Shown here: piece by piece, positions 1-12,002 of the stretch | Layout: every line of letters starts with the position of its first letter | How positions within the stretch are numbered: the first letter of the stretch is position 1 | Assembly: GCA_020746105.1 (NCBI GenBank) | Contig: CM036617.1 | Coordinates: forward strand, 138,225,845 to 138,289,844 | Length of the DNA stretch: 64,000 nt | Reading direction: 5' to 3' | From: Trogon surrucura | Lineage: Eukaryota; Chordata; Aves; Trogoniformes; Trogonidae | Notes under the pieces: generated by a model | What the model was told of the DNA's origin: nothing | Seen by the model: only the letters and a program-made list of their open reading frames with translations | Databases searched by the model: none | Position numbers and translations under genes: made by a program

Positions 1-3000
1 GCTTTAGAAAGTTAGAAAACACGGTAGTCACACAAGAATCACTTTTATCCAGTGCAACTATGAAACAGCAGTGAGGTTACTTTTGGTCTTCTTATGTCAT
101 AAAACCAACTTTTAATTAGAATAGTATTAAGTGACTTGAATAGTTTTTGAAGCTTTATTTTAATTACATCTGTAGGTTGAGGTAAGGGAAACAGTTAAGC
201 AGCCTAAACTGGTTTGGTTTTATTTTTTTCCGTATTGCAGACTTTAAAAAAAAAATAATTAAAAAATCAGGTGATTCTGCTTCCCCATCCACATCCCTTC
301 TATGTCTTACTATATTATGTGGCAAATAAGGGGCTTCTTGTGTTCAGACTTTTAAGATATTCTCAGATCAAATCAAACTTCCTTCATCAAGCACATGGCT
401 CAGTAATTTATTTTTCTTTCTTAATGAAAACTAAGATCCTAGTGGAATTACTTCTCTGAAAGATCTCAAGTTTGGGGAGGAACTGGATATTGGTTTGAGG
501 TGTAGAACTGGCTTTCCAGCAGAGTCTGTAAACCTGACTGGTGTATCAGAGTTGTAGACGGGCTTAAACGTGCTGCAGATACTTACTAATGCAGAGGGAG
601 AATTCAGCTCTTGCACAAGGCAGTATCTTCTACGTTATTGTCATTGTTGTATGAGTTAGCCACACCAAGGTTTGCTTTAGCCCCGTTAACTTGGATCATG
701 GCGCTGCTAGTCTGGGCAGCGTGATGGGGAACTGTGTGTGCTCACCCATTCATTGCTTATTTTATTGCCTGAGAAAGCTTTGCAGCCCCTTGCTTTGGTT
801 AGGCTGCTCTGGGTACCCAAACCTGGTGGTTTATATGTGCATTCACACTGTACTACTGCAATTTGATGATAAACTTCCTTGCACCACTCTTAGAAGTTGT
901 CTTATTCTCCATTTTAGTGCCTTATACCCCTGTCTACCAAAGGCAGCCTACTCTTGGTAAGGTCAGTAATAAACCACAGTTTATTGCTGTGTCTAATGAA
1001 ACAGGCATTTTGCGTTGTTCTGCGTAATAAAAAAAACATGTTTCTCTTTTAGCAGATCTGCAGGAAGTAAACTCAGTCTCAGTAGCCTTGTTAACCCGTA
1101 GAAACGTAGATAAGTTTGTAGCGGTTAAAATGCTCTCCGCAGTTAGGTATCAAACATGCATTGATGCATGTCTTAAGTTTCTGACTGCAAAGATTTTCTT
1201 CATCTCATGAGCTGCATCTTCCTCTGTTGTAAAACTGGCACTTTCTGGTCATCTTGCTGATGAAGCCATGGGTGGTGGGTGAGATATTTCCCCCTTCTAC
1301 ATATGCACAAAGGCTTGGACATAGGATGGAGGGTGGCCATCCCTAGGTCTTTCTCTCTTACTGGAGAAAAAGCAGGAAGAAGTCACCTTTTCCTTTGCCA
1401 CCTCCTTTTTTTTTTTTTCCAGCTTCCCTCCTTTTCCATCTGCAGAAGAAAGGGAAGACAGTAGGAGCGGGGCCAGGTTTGTTTCATGCTCTGTTCCTGG
1501 AGAGGTCGTGGCTCTGTCTTGAGGCTGACCTGTGGCCTCTCTCCACCTTGCTGGTAAAACCCCTCCTATCCTTCAGTATCACCTGTATCCCATGACCGTG
1601 TTGTCCCTGTAGCCCTTCTCCAGCGTTGTTTCCATTGCCCCAGCTTTCTCTTGTGAGCTCCTCTGAGCCCCAGGCACCACTCAGCCCCTGCTCCACTGAG
1701 TTTTCCAGCCTTGGGTGATGCTTGAGGCCAAAAGGCACAGCACGTGAAAACATCTTTCTGCAAGGGATTGTGAGGAGGTGTCAGTCTGACAAGAGGAGGA
1801 GAGGTTGAGATGGGATGGAGAAGGCAACACGTCTGTCCTGAAGGATGGGCTGGGCTTCAGGCTTTCATGGAAAAGGAGTGGGCACCAAGAGAGCTGTTCT
1901 CTGTGTCCTAGCTGCAAAATAACCATCATGCTTAGAAGCCAGACTGGCCCAAGGCTAGGCAGGACACACACCTCCCCAGCTGAGCAAGAGCAAGCATTAG
2001 GCAGCAGTGAGGACGGCATATGGCTTCGTAAAGTTACACTATAATAATAGGGTTGAGGATGGGGAGGGGGTTTGTTTGCTTCCTACTCATCAGTGCAACG
2101 TTCAGAAGTGAAAGACCCTTTCCTCCCACTGAGAGCATATGGCTTTTTGTCCTTCATCTCTTGGCAGTGCAACTTTGATATTAAAAAAGCAAGACAAAAT
2201 CAACAGTGCTGTGCCTCCTGGCTGGAAAAAATGAAAAAGGCTTTGCTTACTGCAGCATTACTGAAATCCCTTGTTATCAGACTCAGGGCTGTGTTGCCCC
2301 GGGGACTGGAAGTTGTGTCCTGGGAAGCAACATTGGGGACAGAAATCAAGAGGAAGCAGGGAATGGGTGGTGCTGGGTGAGTCCCCTTGGCATTTTGGGG
2401 CTGCCCTGGGGAAAAGCTACGTCAGTGGGTCCCTCTTTTTCACTCCTGACTTGAATGAGCAGCTCTGGAACTGTTCCCCAGAGGAAAAGGAGGATGGTCC
2501 TGTGGGAAGAGAGAAGAGCATCCCAGCAGCACTGCACTCCCTGGGCAAGTGGCATCTCCTTGTTCTGCAGTGCATTGCTCTGTAGGACCCTTGTCAGTGG
2601 CTGCCCTGGCTGGCAGTGGGATAGCACCCACGGCAGTCATCAAAACACAAAGGTGTCTACGTTCACCTTTGCTTTCTCATTGATGAGAACAAACATGCAA
2701 GTTTCAGGATGCTGAACATGAACTGCTTGGACCTTTTCAAAGCCGAGAACTAGTTCAAAATGTGAAGTCTGTTTTGAAAGGCACGGTGCCTACATCTGAT
2801 ATTCTAAGAATCTCAAAGGTTGACCATTTTTAATAGTGATTAAGGTCATGTGCTGCCTAAAGCAGGTTTTCTTGATGTAGACTCTCTCAGATTCCCAAGT
2901 GTACTTCCTAAACATGAGATGTTGGCAAAGCTCCAGTGTGAGCTATTGGCAAAGGGCTTTAGTTTAGGAGAAAAGAAAATGCATGTTTTCAAAATAAGCA

Positions 3001-3049
3001 AGACAAAGCCAGAGTGAAAACTGGCCTACGATTTCCTATTTTTTTGCTT

Positions 3050-3069
3050 CCCCCCCCCCCCCCCCCCCC
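3050..3069 (+). repeat. Poly-C homopolymer (20 C)
   Basis: An uninterrupted run of 20 C. The complementary G run could form a quadruplex. Length is prone to sequencing error and slippage. Confidence 0.9.
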
Positions 3070-5031
3070 GCATTTTTGTCTTTCAAACTCAATCCTGTCT
3101 TAATACGTGAAAAAAAAAAAAAAGTCCTCAACCATGTTACCCTGCTTAATTTTGAAATTGCCAAAAAGAAAGAGATGGTGAATCATGCTGATTGTAAATC
3201 TATCAGTGGTGCAGTGGTTGTACTGCCAACTTCAAGTTCTCAGATGTCACGTGTGTGTAGAAAACTAAAGTATCCTCACATAAAGCACATGCTTCAGGTA
3301 ATCACACTCTTTTATATTTCCTTCTGGAAAAATAAATCTTAAGATAACAAAATGAGAGGCAGACAGAAGGGTAAGGATGTGTTGCTGGGACTTCATATGA
3401 AATTTTTCCCCATGTAACAGCTGATGCTGTGGTATTACGAAGTACTGTTGTTTTTTTTCTATTGTTCTTTACAAGTAATTGGTAGTTAAACATTAAAATA
3501 TTGTTCAAGCTAAATATATTTACTTGCTGGACTTGTGCTGGTAGATGCCTTTTACTTCTGCTTTGTGTGGTGACAAAACTCTAACTGTGGATCCAAAAAC
3601 TCCTGGACTTGAGAGTCTAAGTCTAAAGCACTTTTGAGTGTGGAAGTTTGTGAATTTGGTCTTTGGATCCAGCCCACTAAAAGAAGGTGGCACAAGCTAC
3701 GAAATTGGATCTGAGCATGGCTCTGTGCTTGGGATTTGATGGTTCTTAAGGTATTTTGAGGAACTACCTTTTGGACTCCTACCTAACAGTGCCTCTTTTG
3801 TTCAGTCGCCTGTCTGGCTACTGCATGTCAATAACATGTTGCTGGGGAATGCAAGGCATTTCCTTGCTTGCATTGGCAGTCTTGGAGTGAGGAATGAATA
3901 TCTCAATTGTTTTTCTAATCAGTAGACCCAAGCAAAACATTTGAGAAAATAACTTACTGATTTCGTAGACTCTCTAAGGTGAGTAGTTGAAGGCATTTAC
4001 TAAATAGTTACCCGATAAAGCATGGTTGGCCTAAAGTGAAGTATATCTGTGGGGGTTTCTTTTGGGTTTTTTTGCAAGTCTTCATTTGACCTTGTATTGC
4101 TTGTGAATAAAGAGTGAAAGCGAGAGTGTTTGCAGACAGGTATTTGCATTACACTTTGCAGATAAGGTACTGCTGCTCTGGCTGCCTCTGTGTCATCCAT
4201 CCATCACAGAGCTCACTTGTGCATCCCGAAACAACACAACCTGTCACCTGCTGTGTTTTTTAAACTCCTTTCAATTACAACAGAAAAAGAGAGCTGCTGG
4301 AGAGCAGGGTATCAGAGATAAGCAACCAGAATGATTTCAGTACTGCAGACCAGAATAAAATATGAATCTAAGCCATAAAACTTGACTCTTGGAAGCTTTG
4401 GATGTTTATATAAGCTGTTTGCTGCATATACATCTCTGACAAAGTATCTGAAGGATGCTTATCTTGTCAAGGCTTACCTTTTGCATCACAACTAATGCGT
4501 TTAACAAATTTTAAGGCAAAGTACAGAATGCAACTAAGCTGGTTGGTAATAAAAGTTGTTATGTGAGTTGAGGTAAGCTTTTCCCAGGTATAAACAGTTA
4601 TATTTTGGAAGGACTTTGTGCTTTATGCTCTTAAAATACTTTTAAGTCTTTTCTGTGGCTCGATGCTTTTATCTCAAGACACTTCTTACGTTCTGTGGAC
4701 ACCAGACTTTCAGCCTCCAGTGTGCTTCCATTCATTTTTATCAGTTAAAGGAAATAAATAGTGGTTGTTGTATAATAAAGAAATAATGAAACTCGGGGAA
4801 CAAAGAAAGGATCTAGAGTTAGGGAACAAAGGGACATTTGTTGCTTTTTTGTAGCTCTGCGTAATACGAGAACAGTACTGCTTTGATGTCATTGACTAGA
4901 GTTCAGCAAATTCAAGAAGGAATTTATTTATATATATAAAAATAAATAGACACTATTAGTTCAAGTCAGCCTTTGCCAACGATTGAGTTCTTATTATTCA
5001 TAACAATGTTTTATTTGTTTTGCACGGTTGA

Positions 5032-5330
5032 GTGTTGGCCTCTTGGAGGGTGCTGAGCCTGGCCCCCCAGGCTCCTGCTTCAGGGACCCGACTTCTTGTA
5101 GCCACTCTCCCACAGTGGAGGACTCTGTACATGGAAGGACCAGCTAGAGGTTCTGCCTGGTCTCCCCAAGCCTGCTTCGGCCTGTCTGTAACCCGTGCGG
5201 GGTTCCTGCTGGGAGTTGCTGCCAGGGACCCGAGCAGAGGTACTTGCTTTCACACGGTGGCCTGGACCTCTCCTCGGTGAAGGGGGGGCAACGTCAGAAT
5301 TAGGCGACTGTCCCTGCCTCATGCTGAGCT
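5032..5330. other. GC-rich block of unknown origin
   Basis: About 300 bp of clearly higher GC inside an AT-rich region, with abrupt edges. It has terminal TG and CA but no matching flanking duplication that I could find, so a solo LTR is not supported. No reading frame is convincing. Confidence 0.35.
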
Positions 5331-5530
5331 GTTTCTTTATGTGATTCCTATTATTTCCAGCATTTCCTAATTCTGCTTTTTAAATTTCGCTTGTGCTTCT
5401 CTTGCAAAACACCAGAGCGATGTATTCCGCAAGGATCTGTTTTATGTTTTGGTTTCTTCTTTCAGACCTGGAAGGTATGCAATGGAGTAGTTTTTTATGT
5501 TAAAAGAAATGTTAATGAATCCTAGTGTAA

Positions 5531-5576
5531 ATTAGGAGAATATATTCATTAGGAGAATATTTTCATTAGGAGACAG
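5531..5576 (+). repeat. 17-bp tandem repeat, about 2.7 copies
   Basis: ATTAGGAGAATATATTC, ATTAGGAGAATATTTTC, then ATTAGGAGACAGC, which merges into the 5' edge of the CR1 fragment. Confidence 0.75.
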
Positions 5577-5935
5577 CTGAGAGGGGAACTTATTAACATA
5601 TACAAATATCTGAGGGGTGGGTGTCAAGAGGAAGGAGACAATCTCTTCTCAGTGGTGCCCAGCAATAGAACAAGGAATAATGGGTTCAGGTTAGAACATA
5701 GGAAGTTCCACCTCAACAGGAGGAGAAACTTCTTTCCTGTGAGGGTGACAGAGCACTGGCACAGGCTGCCCAGAGAGGTTGTGGAGTCTCTTTCTCTGGA
5801 GACTTTCAAAACCCGCCTGGGCGCGTTCCTGTGTGGCTGCCCTAGGGGATCCTGCTCTGGCAGGGGGCTGGACTAGATGATCTCTAGACATCCCTTCCAA
5901 CCCCAAACATTCTATGATTCTATGGTTCTATGATT
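5567..5935 (+). mobile_element. CR1 LINE 3' fragment, 5'-truncated
   Basis: It carries the end of the CR1 reverse-transcriptase frame (LNRRRNFFPVRVTEHWHRLP, then REVVESLSLETFKTRLGAFL), the usual 3' untranslated motif TTCCAACCC and ends in ATTCTATG-type repeats. It belongs to the same subfamily as the 49994-51013 copy but is more diverged, with frame breaks upstream. Confidence 0.9.
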
Positions 5936-8900
5936 AAGTGTTAAAATGCTGGTGACTGGTGACACTGTACTTGAGCATCTTCAAAACATCCCATGAGAAA
6001 TTGTGCCAGAGATTTAGATTTAATTCATTTGCAGCGACTTTTATTTGTAATTGAAACGTATTTTGGAAACAAGTCTCTCTGTGTTTGTGTTTCTCTTCTG
6101 GCCCACCAGAAAAAGCACAAATGGGTGTGATTATGTGCCTGAAATGGCATTTATCTTCATGAAACACAGCTTTGCCTTGTAAAAATAAGTTGATAAGGAT
6201 GTAGTGCTTTAGTGTTCTGACACAAATTCAGACAATGCTTCAGACCTCTCGGGCAGTGAGCTTGTACACATAGGACCAAGAATTCAGGGGTATGAATTTT
6301 GACAGCGAGGTGAAATTTGGGATCTTCATTTTGCAGTGGAACAGGTACATCCCTCTAGAAGATGATTGCAATTTGTTAGTTTTCTCATTGTATTTTTGTG
6401 GTACACTGCTCTAGGGTAGCAGCCTGCTTTTGAGCATCGTTTTTTTTTACTCTCTAACTCTCAGAAACAAGCCCTAATAGAGATTTTTCATTCCTGTGCA
6501 TCGAAATCTCCTTGTTTAATGAATGTTATGTACGAAGGGGAGAGCTGAGAGATTCAAGCCATCCATCTTATTGCATCATACCATAAAAATAACCTGTAGC
6601 TGATGCTTTCCTTCCAAATGGTGAGTGTTTGCACAGCATGTGCACAAAGAGGAAGGCAAGTGGGACAAAAAGCCTGACCCTGCCCTTCCCGGGAGAGGTT
6701 GCACGCGGGGCACGGCGCGTACTTTTGGCCTTCCGACCTGCTGGCAGGCAGCTGATTTTCCTCAGCTCTGTGAACCTCTGTTTTTTAAATCGTGATGTGT
6801 TTTGCAGGTGGACATTCAGAATGAGACCACCCCCGAAATAAGATCAAAATAGTCATGAAGGTGTTGCCCCTAGATGCCTCTCTGTGTGGTGTTTGATCTA
6901 GAAAAGAGACAGCCTCTGGGTGGGGAAACTGTAATTTTCTACATATGTAAAAATGTTTAAGCACTTTTTTTTTTTGTTAAAGTCTGCCATCTTAATTAAA
7001 TATCTAATTTTGAAATCCATATTCGGGAAGCTTTTCTGTTTGCATCCAGCAGACTGCAGTTCCCATTCACAAAGCCCCTTCATTTTTTTTTCTAGCTTTC
7101 CTTGGATTCATTTGCAGGGCAGTGTTTTGTTTTCTCTGTAAGCCGTTTGGAATACATCTTCACAAGCACTGTAGCCAGAGGGTTTGTATGTCATTCAAAA
7201 ATAAAAATAAAAAATCTCCACCTACTGAAAAGTGAACAGCATAGCCCTAGCAACCGGCTGGTGTGTTCGATCCAGAGGAAGGGACATTAAACAAGTAAGA
7301 CCAAATAACATTTTCTCTGTAACAGCCGGGGATGCAGTAGAAATGCCAGCTAGTGATAAGATTAATTGTAACTGATAGTAGAGATAGCTGCATTTTTATT
7401 TTTATTTTTTTAATGGTGGATTGTAAATACAGCCTTGATGAAGCAGTGCTTGTTCTTGTCAGCATGAGCAAGGTATTCAGCTGCGAGCTCTAAAAGGGGG
7501 ATCTGCCTGTATAAAAACAACCCTCTCTGCCCCATCTTGCACTGATTGTCCACGCAGGAGGGTAAGTGTCATTATTTTCCTGGAAAGCAAGAGAGAACTT
7601 ATTTTAAATGGTCTGTCAGACAGGGTACCATCAGTACTTCCCTCCCAGATGTGTTCTTGATGAGGTTATGCCAGGGGTAGTTTGTGTGTCTGCTTGTCTG
7701 TCTCCTGTGTGCCCTGTGGTTTCTCATTTATCTGCCGTGTCATAGATCCATCTGTGTTAAAATGATTTTTTCCTTTTTATTTTCCCCCCCTCCTTTCTGC
7801 TTTTGTGAATGAAAGGAATTTAAACTGCTTGACATCATCTGAAATGTTAGATGCTGCTTATTTTCTTAAGGAGCTCAACTGCACTTCTCCAAGATGCATT
7901 TTGGTTCATGTTCCCTGACTACCTGGTTTTCCTTAGTCATTGCCAAAACAAAAAGCCAAAGTCTTGCGTTTTCTTGTAGGTGTTATTTCTATTAGACCGA
8001 AGCCATAAAAAGCAAAGAGTAAAGAAAGGAACATACATATTGGGAAAGCTCTGCTGTGTTAGTGGTCAGCTGAGGCTCCTCTCAAAGTTTATGAAGTCAG
8101 AGGCAGTCTCGGTGCCCTTCAGTGGGTAAAGAGATTAATCTACTGGTGTTTCAGTATTGTCTTCTTTCCTGTAATCCACAAAGGGCTGCTGATTTATGAC
8201 TTCTGTCTAATAATTGTATTTCTTTGACTCCCTCTGTGCCCCCCCTTTCCATCCTCTTCCTGCTGTGGTTTGTTGTCTTTCCTTGTTTAGTCCAGTTTGG
8301 TTCTTTAGTATATGAAGTCTTTGATTTCCCCCCTCCCTATCCGTTCCCTGTGTGCCGGTGATGGTGTGGAAAGAATAAAAGCAATTCTATGCCCTTACCC
8401 AGGAGGGATGCCTCTAATATTTTTGTGTTACAGCAGTTTTGCTTCCTGATTGCTGGATGTGCTGCGCCACGCTGGGAAGGTGGCCAGAGCAGGATGTGCC
8501 ATTCCAGGCTAGTTTTCAATGAACACTTTTAGGACCAAATAACTGAGGAAATGGGATTTTGTTGCGTCATCTCCAGCTGTTTGCCTTGGGGGCTTTTTGT
8601 TCTTTTTTTTTGTTTCACCTCTCCAAGTTTCTCAGCTTGGTCAGGTTGCTAACAGATGCTCTATGAGTGGTGGAAAGGTTCTTGGAGATCAGTATGTTTA
8701 CATGGTCTTGTTTCCCTAAATTTTATCTTAAAATTTTTCACTGATGCTCTCAGCAGCATGGCTTCTTTTGCAGTAGTGGTGAAGGAAGCACTGTGCAGAC
8801 TGACCTGTCTCTTTCCTTGGAGGTAGGACCAGATGACAGTGGGGTAGATGCTGGAGGTCTCATGGGTGCTGCTAGTGCCACTGTCTGCCACTCCTGCTCT

Positions 8901-9261
8901 TGTCTTGGGACTTCTCACAACCGTGGACAAAACCTTTTTTTAGGAAGAGCAAAGGGTGCCTTTTTTTGGAAACATGAGGAGTGATTGTGCCTGGATGAAG
9001 CGCAAGGATAGTCTTTTTTCAGTGCCTATGAGCCATGGTTTTATTTTGCAAGTGTAAGTCAGGAGCTCCTTGTCCCTGTTGCCCCGGTTAGTGTCTTTCC
9101 TAGACCGAAGGTGAGAAGCAAAGGGTGCACGGTGAACAAACATGATTAGGGAGCGCTCTTTTCCTTAGTGCGTTTTTAGCCTGTGGTAGTCTTTTCCTAG
9201 GCAACCTCCTTGGTACCATATTTAATACCTGATTGTGAACTGTGCTGAGCTCACTGATGGC

Positions 9262-9445
9262 TGAGATGGGGAAGAACTACTGGAGGTCTCCAGCCCACCT
9301 CCTGCCCAAAGCAGGAATGACCAGGGCAGGCTGCACCATGCAGGGTCCAGTAGGGCTGTGGGTAACTCCAGGGATGGAAACCCCAAAAGGACAACTCTTC
9401 CCAGTGCTTGTCATCCTCTCATTAAAAAGCTTTTTTAGTTTTTAA
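9262..9445 (-). mobile_element. Old, diverged CR1 fragment (minus)
   Basis: Read on the minus strand it resembles an old CR1 3' region: on + the order CTCCAGCCCACCTCCTGCC, AAAGCAGG, then GGGATGGAAACCCC and CTCATTAAAAAGCTTTTTTA follows a typical CR1 layout. Heavily mutated; boundaries are approximate. Confidence 0.5.
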
Positions 9446-10802
9446 ATTTGTTTAAGGTCTTTTTTTTTTTAATGCTTAAAGGAATTTCTGTTGTTTTAAT
9501 GTGTTGCCCTTACATCTTGTCATGTCACTGGGCACCACTGAGAAGAGTCTGGCTCTGACTTATTTACTCCCCTCCTGAGGTGTTTATGCACGTTGTGAAG
9601 GTTGTGGGCACTCCTAATTCCCAAACTTTAATTGTGCGTTGCAGGTTTGTGGCTGCTTTGCTTTTTTGATCCTTTTCCACTTAGAGTTGTGAGTAATCAA
9701 TGTTTTGCCTGAGGCAGCAGCAGCCCTGGGCTTTCTCTGTCTGTTCTTTGCCTTCAGAGGGAAATCCATGAAATCCGTGGCAGATCATTCAGACTCTGCA
9801 TTCACAGACACCCATAGTTGAGCAGGACCTGATTATCAGAGACAGGAAATCCTAAAGGAGAAAAAGAAAAAACTGTCTTCAGTGTTGTCCAAGGGAATGC
9901 ATTTGAAAAAGCTGCATTTTCTGCTCATTTTTATCAGGTTTTAGCGGCACCAGATCAAGTGTCTTGTAGGATCTGCATATTGTAGGAGGTATTGTACTGT
10001 TTGAAGTTTAATATTTACATTATGCTTAAAATTGGGGGTTCCCTCCTTGAAGGTTGAAGCATTCAGTTACAATGATATTGCACATTTTAGAATTTGCAAC
10101 ATGTAAACTCACAGGTATTTTGACTTCTTAAAGGTCACTTGGGTTTTCTGACTCTGGCAACTAAATTGTAAAGCACGGAACTTGGAAAAAGTACAATGGT
10201 CTTTGTGCTGTTTTTCAGAATTTACCTTAGGGCTTGGACCTTCTTCATGTAATAAAAGTTTTGATATGGAAGATGAAACATTTTTTGGCATTTCAAGGAT
10301 AGCATTTCAGTGAAACTAGCTGACAACTTCTAGTAGGAGCTACTTCCCAGCTCAATCAAACCAAGAAGATGGCTTATAGAAAGGAAAATTCGGTTTATAA
10401 CATGAATTTTTGGTTTAGTTTGTTTTTTAGTAGACTCTTTTCCAGGACTTTTGCCAAAGATACTGTGAACAACTTTCTTAATTGCTTATGTTGGGGCAAA
10501 TGTCAGCAACAGTTGCAGCCTAATACAAAAACCAAATGGCAGGGTATACAAAAGGTTAAAGCAAGTTTTCCTTCCTGCTGTTTGTTTAGCTTTGTTCCCT
10601 AGCTGTATTTGTAGGAGCAGTAGTCTCTCGCATCATAGATTAAAGCCACGGCAACCTGGGCTGTGTTGGTGGCTTGTGTGTCCTTTGTGCTGGGGTTGAG
10701 GGACTGGGTACACCTCTGACCTCTCCACTCCACTTCAGCAAAGTGCAGAAGCCTGAGCTCAACTTGCAGCCCTTTGGCATTTCAGTTCTGCCAGTGGTTT
10801 CA

Positions 10803-11245
10803 TAGAATCATAGAATTGTCAGGATTGGAAGGGACCTTAAAGATCATCTGGTTCCAACCCCCCTGCCATGGGCAGGGACATCCCCCACTAGACCAGGTTG
10901 CCCAGAGCCCCATCCAGCCTGGCCTTAAAAACTTCCAGGGATGGGGCTTCCACTCCCTCTCTGGGCAACCTGTGCCAGTGTCTCACCACCCTCATGGGGA
11001 AGAACTTCTTCCTAATGTCCAACCTAAACCGACCCATCTCTAGCTTTAATCCATTTCCTCTAGTCCTGTCACTACCCGACATCCTAAAAAACCCCTCCCC
11101 AGCTTTCTTGTAGCCCCCTTGAGATACTGGAAGGCCACAATAAGGTCTCCTTGGAGCCTTCTTTTCTGCAGACTAAACAACCCCAACTCTCTCAGTCTGT
11201 GTTCGTAGGAGAGGTGCTCCAGCCCAGGCAGCATCTTGGACAGGT
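10803..11245 (-). mobile_element. CR1 LINE 3' fragment (minus)
   Basis: On + it begins with the reversed tail ATAGAATCATAGAATTG and continues into the antisense of the CR1 ORF2 C-terminus (minus-strand translation includes [20 protein letters not shown]). It is very similar to the 22722-23168 copy in opposite orientation. It lies 0.6 kb upstream of the start-codon exon. Confidence 0.92.
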
Positions 11246-11842
11246 TCGCTTTTCCAGATTCTGCTAGAAATACTCCTCCTGGCAGCACTTCGGTCTCTGC
11301 TGAGCACAAAGCAGCTCTCTTCGGAGGGATGGTCTGTGCATGCACACTGCATCCAGTGAGTCATGGGCATTTGAGACCTCCTACCTGGAGACATAGTTGC
11401 ATACCTGGGACTCTTGGATTGTCAAACATGGAGAAATCTGGGGCAAATGGTCAGGCTCTTCTTTCTCTATGCCAGCAAATTCTTGGGGAGGAGAAACACA
11501 GCAGCCAGGCATAGGGCTTATTGCTGAGTTGCAGCTTCCTCATAGCGATAGAAAGCCTGTGTCTTCTATGCAAGCTTCGCTGAAGTGCCATGTGGGGTTT
11601 CTGAGGTGCCCTGGGGGATGTCCCTTCAGTGGCATGGACCTGTGGGCAGAGCAGGCGATGGGATAATCAACAGTATAAACTGGATCATCAGGTTGGTGTT
11701 TTGACTCTGATGTCATTTCATGCCTGGTTGTAAACACCTTCAAGTCTTGTGGTCAGCAAATGGCCTCAGTCTTCCTTCTGGTCTGGCCAAAGTGGTGTCT
11801 GAATTCAGAGAACATGCAGTGAAATTAAATTCTCTTTTACAG

Positions 11843-12002
11843 ATTAAATTGCAGACTTGAGGCTCTGGATCCAACTCACACTATCAGTGTTATTGCTCCT
11901 TATGGTGTAGCTGGTGATTGTTCCTGAGAAGATAGAAGATGATGAGTGATGCAAGTGACATGCTCGCTGCGGCTCTGGAGCAGATGGATGGCATTATAGC
12001 AG
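11843..12002 (+). CDS. PPFIBP1: PPFIBP1 exon 1 (5'UTR end plus start codon), coding from 11939
   Basis: The acceptor is a pyrimidine tract ending tcttttacag at 11842, so this exon is preceded by at least one noncoding exon upstream. A second AG at 11853-11854 is an alternative acceptor. Coding starts at ATG 11939, immediately followed by a second ATG; the first is chosen because the family begins Met-Met-Ser-Asp. It encodes residues 1-21 ([20 protein letters not shown] plus A) and ends phase 1 before gtaaat at 12003. Confidence 0.9.

Larger units (their letters stand above)
1..11842 (+). other. 5' intron or 5' flank of PPFIBP1, no coding exon seen
   Basis: No reading frame here resembles a known protein. 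The splice acceptor at 11842 implies that noncoding first exon(s) and the main promoter lie somewhere upstream, inside or outside the window. The stretch holds CR1 fragments near 5567, 9262 and 10803, a 20-C homopolymer at 3050, a GC-rich block at 5032-5330, a small CpG cluster near 6690-6745 and a TATA-plus-donor arrangement at 7510-7563. Confidence 0.7.

Noticed and set aside
5032-5330. Solo LTR of an endogenous retrovirus
   Set aside because: No flanking target duplication, polyadenylation signal or known LTR motif could be found; left unassigned.
11843-11855. Second acceptor AG at 11853-11854 as the true exon 1 start
   Set aside because: The upstream tcttttacag has the better pyrimidine tract; the choice affects only 12 bases of 5'UTR.
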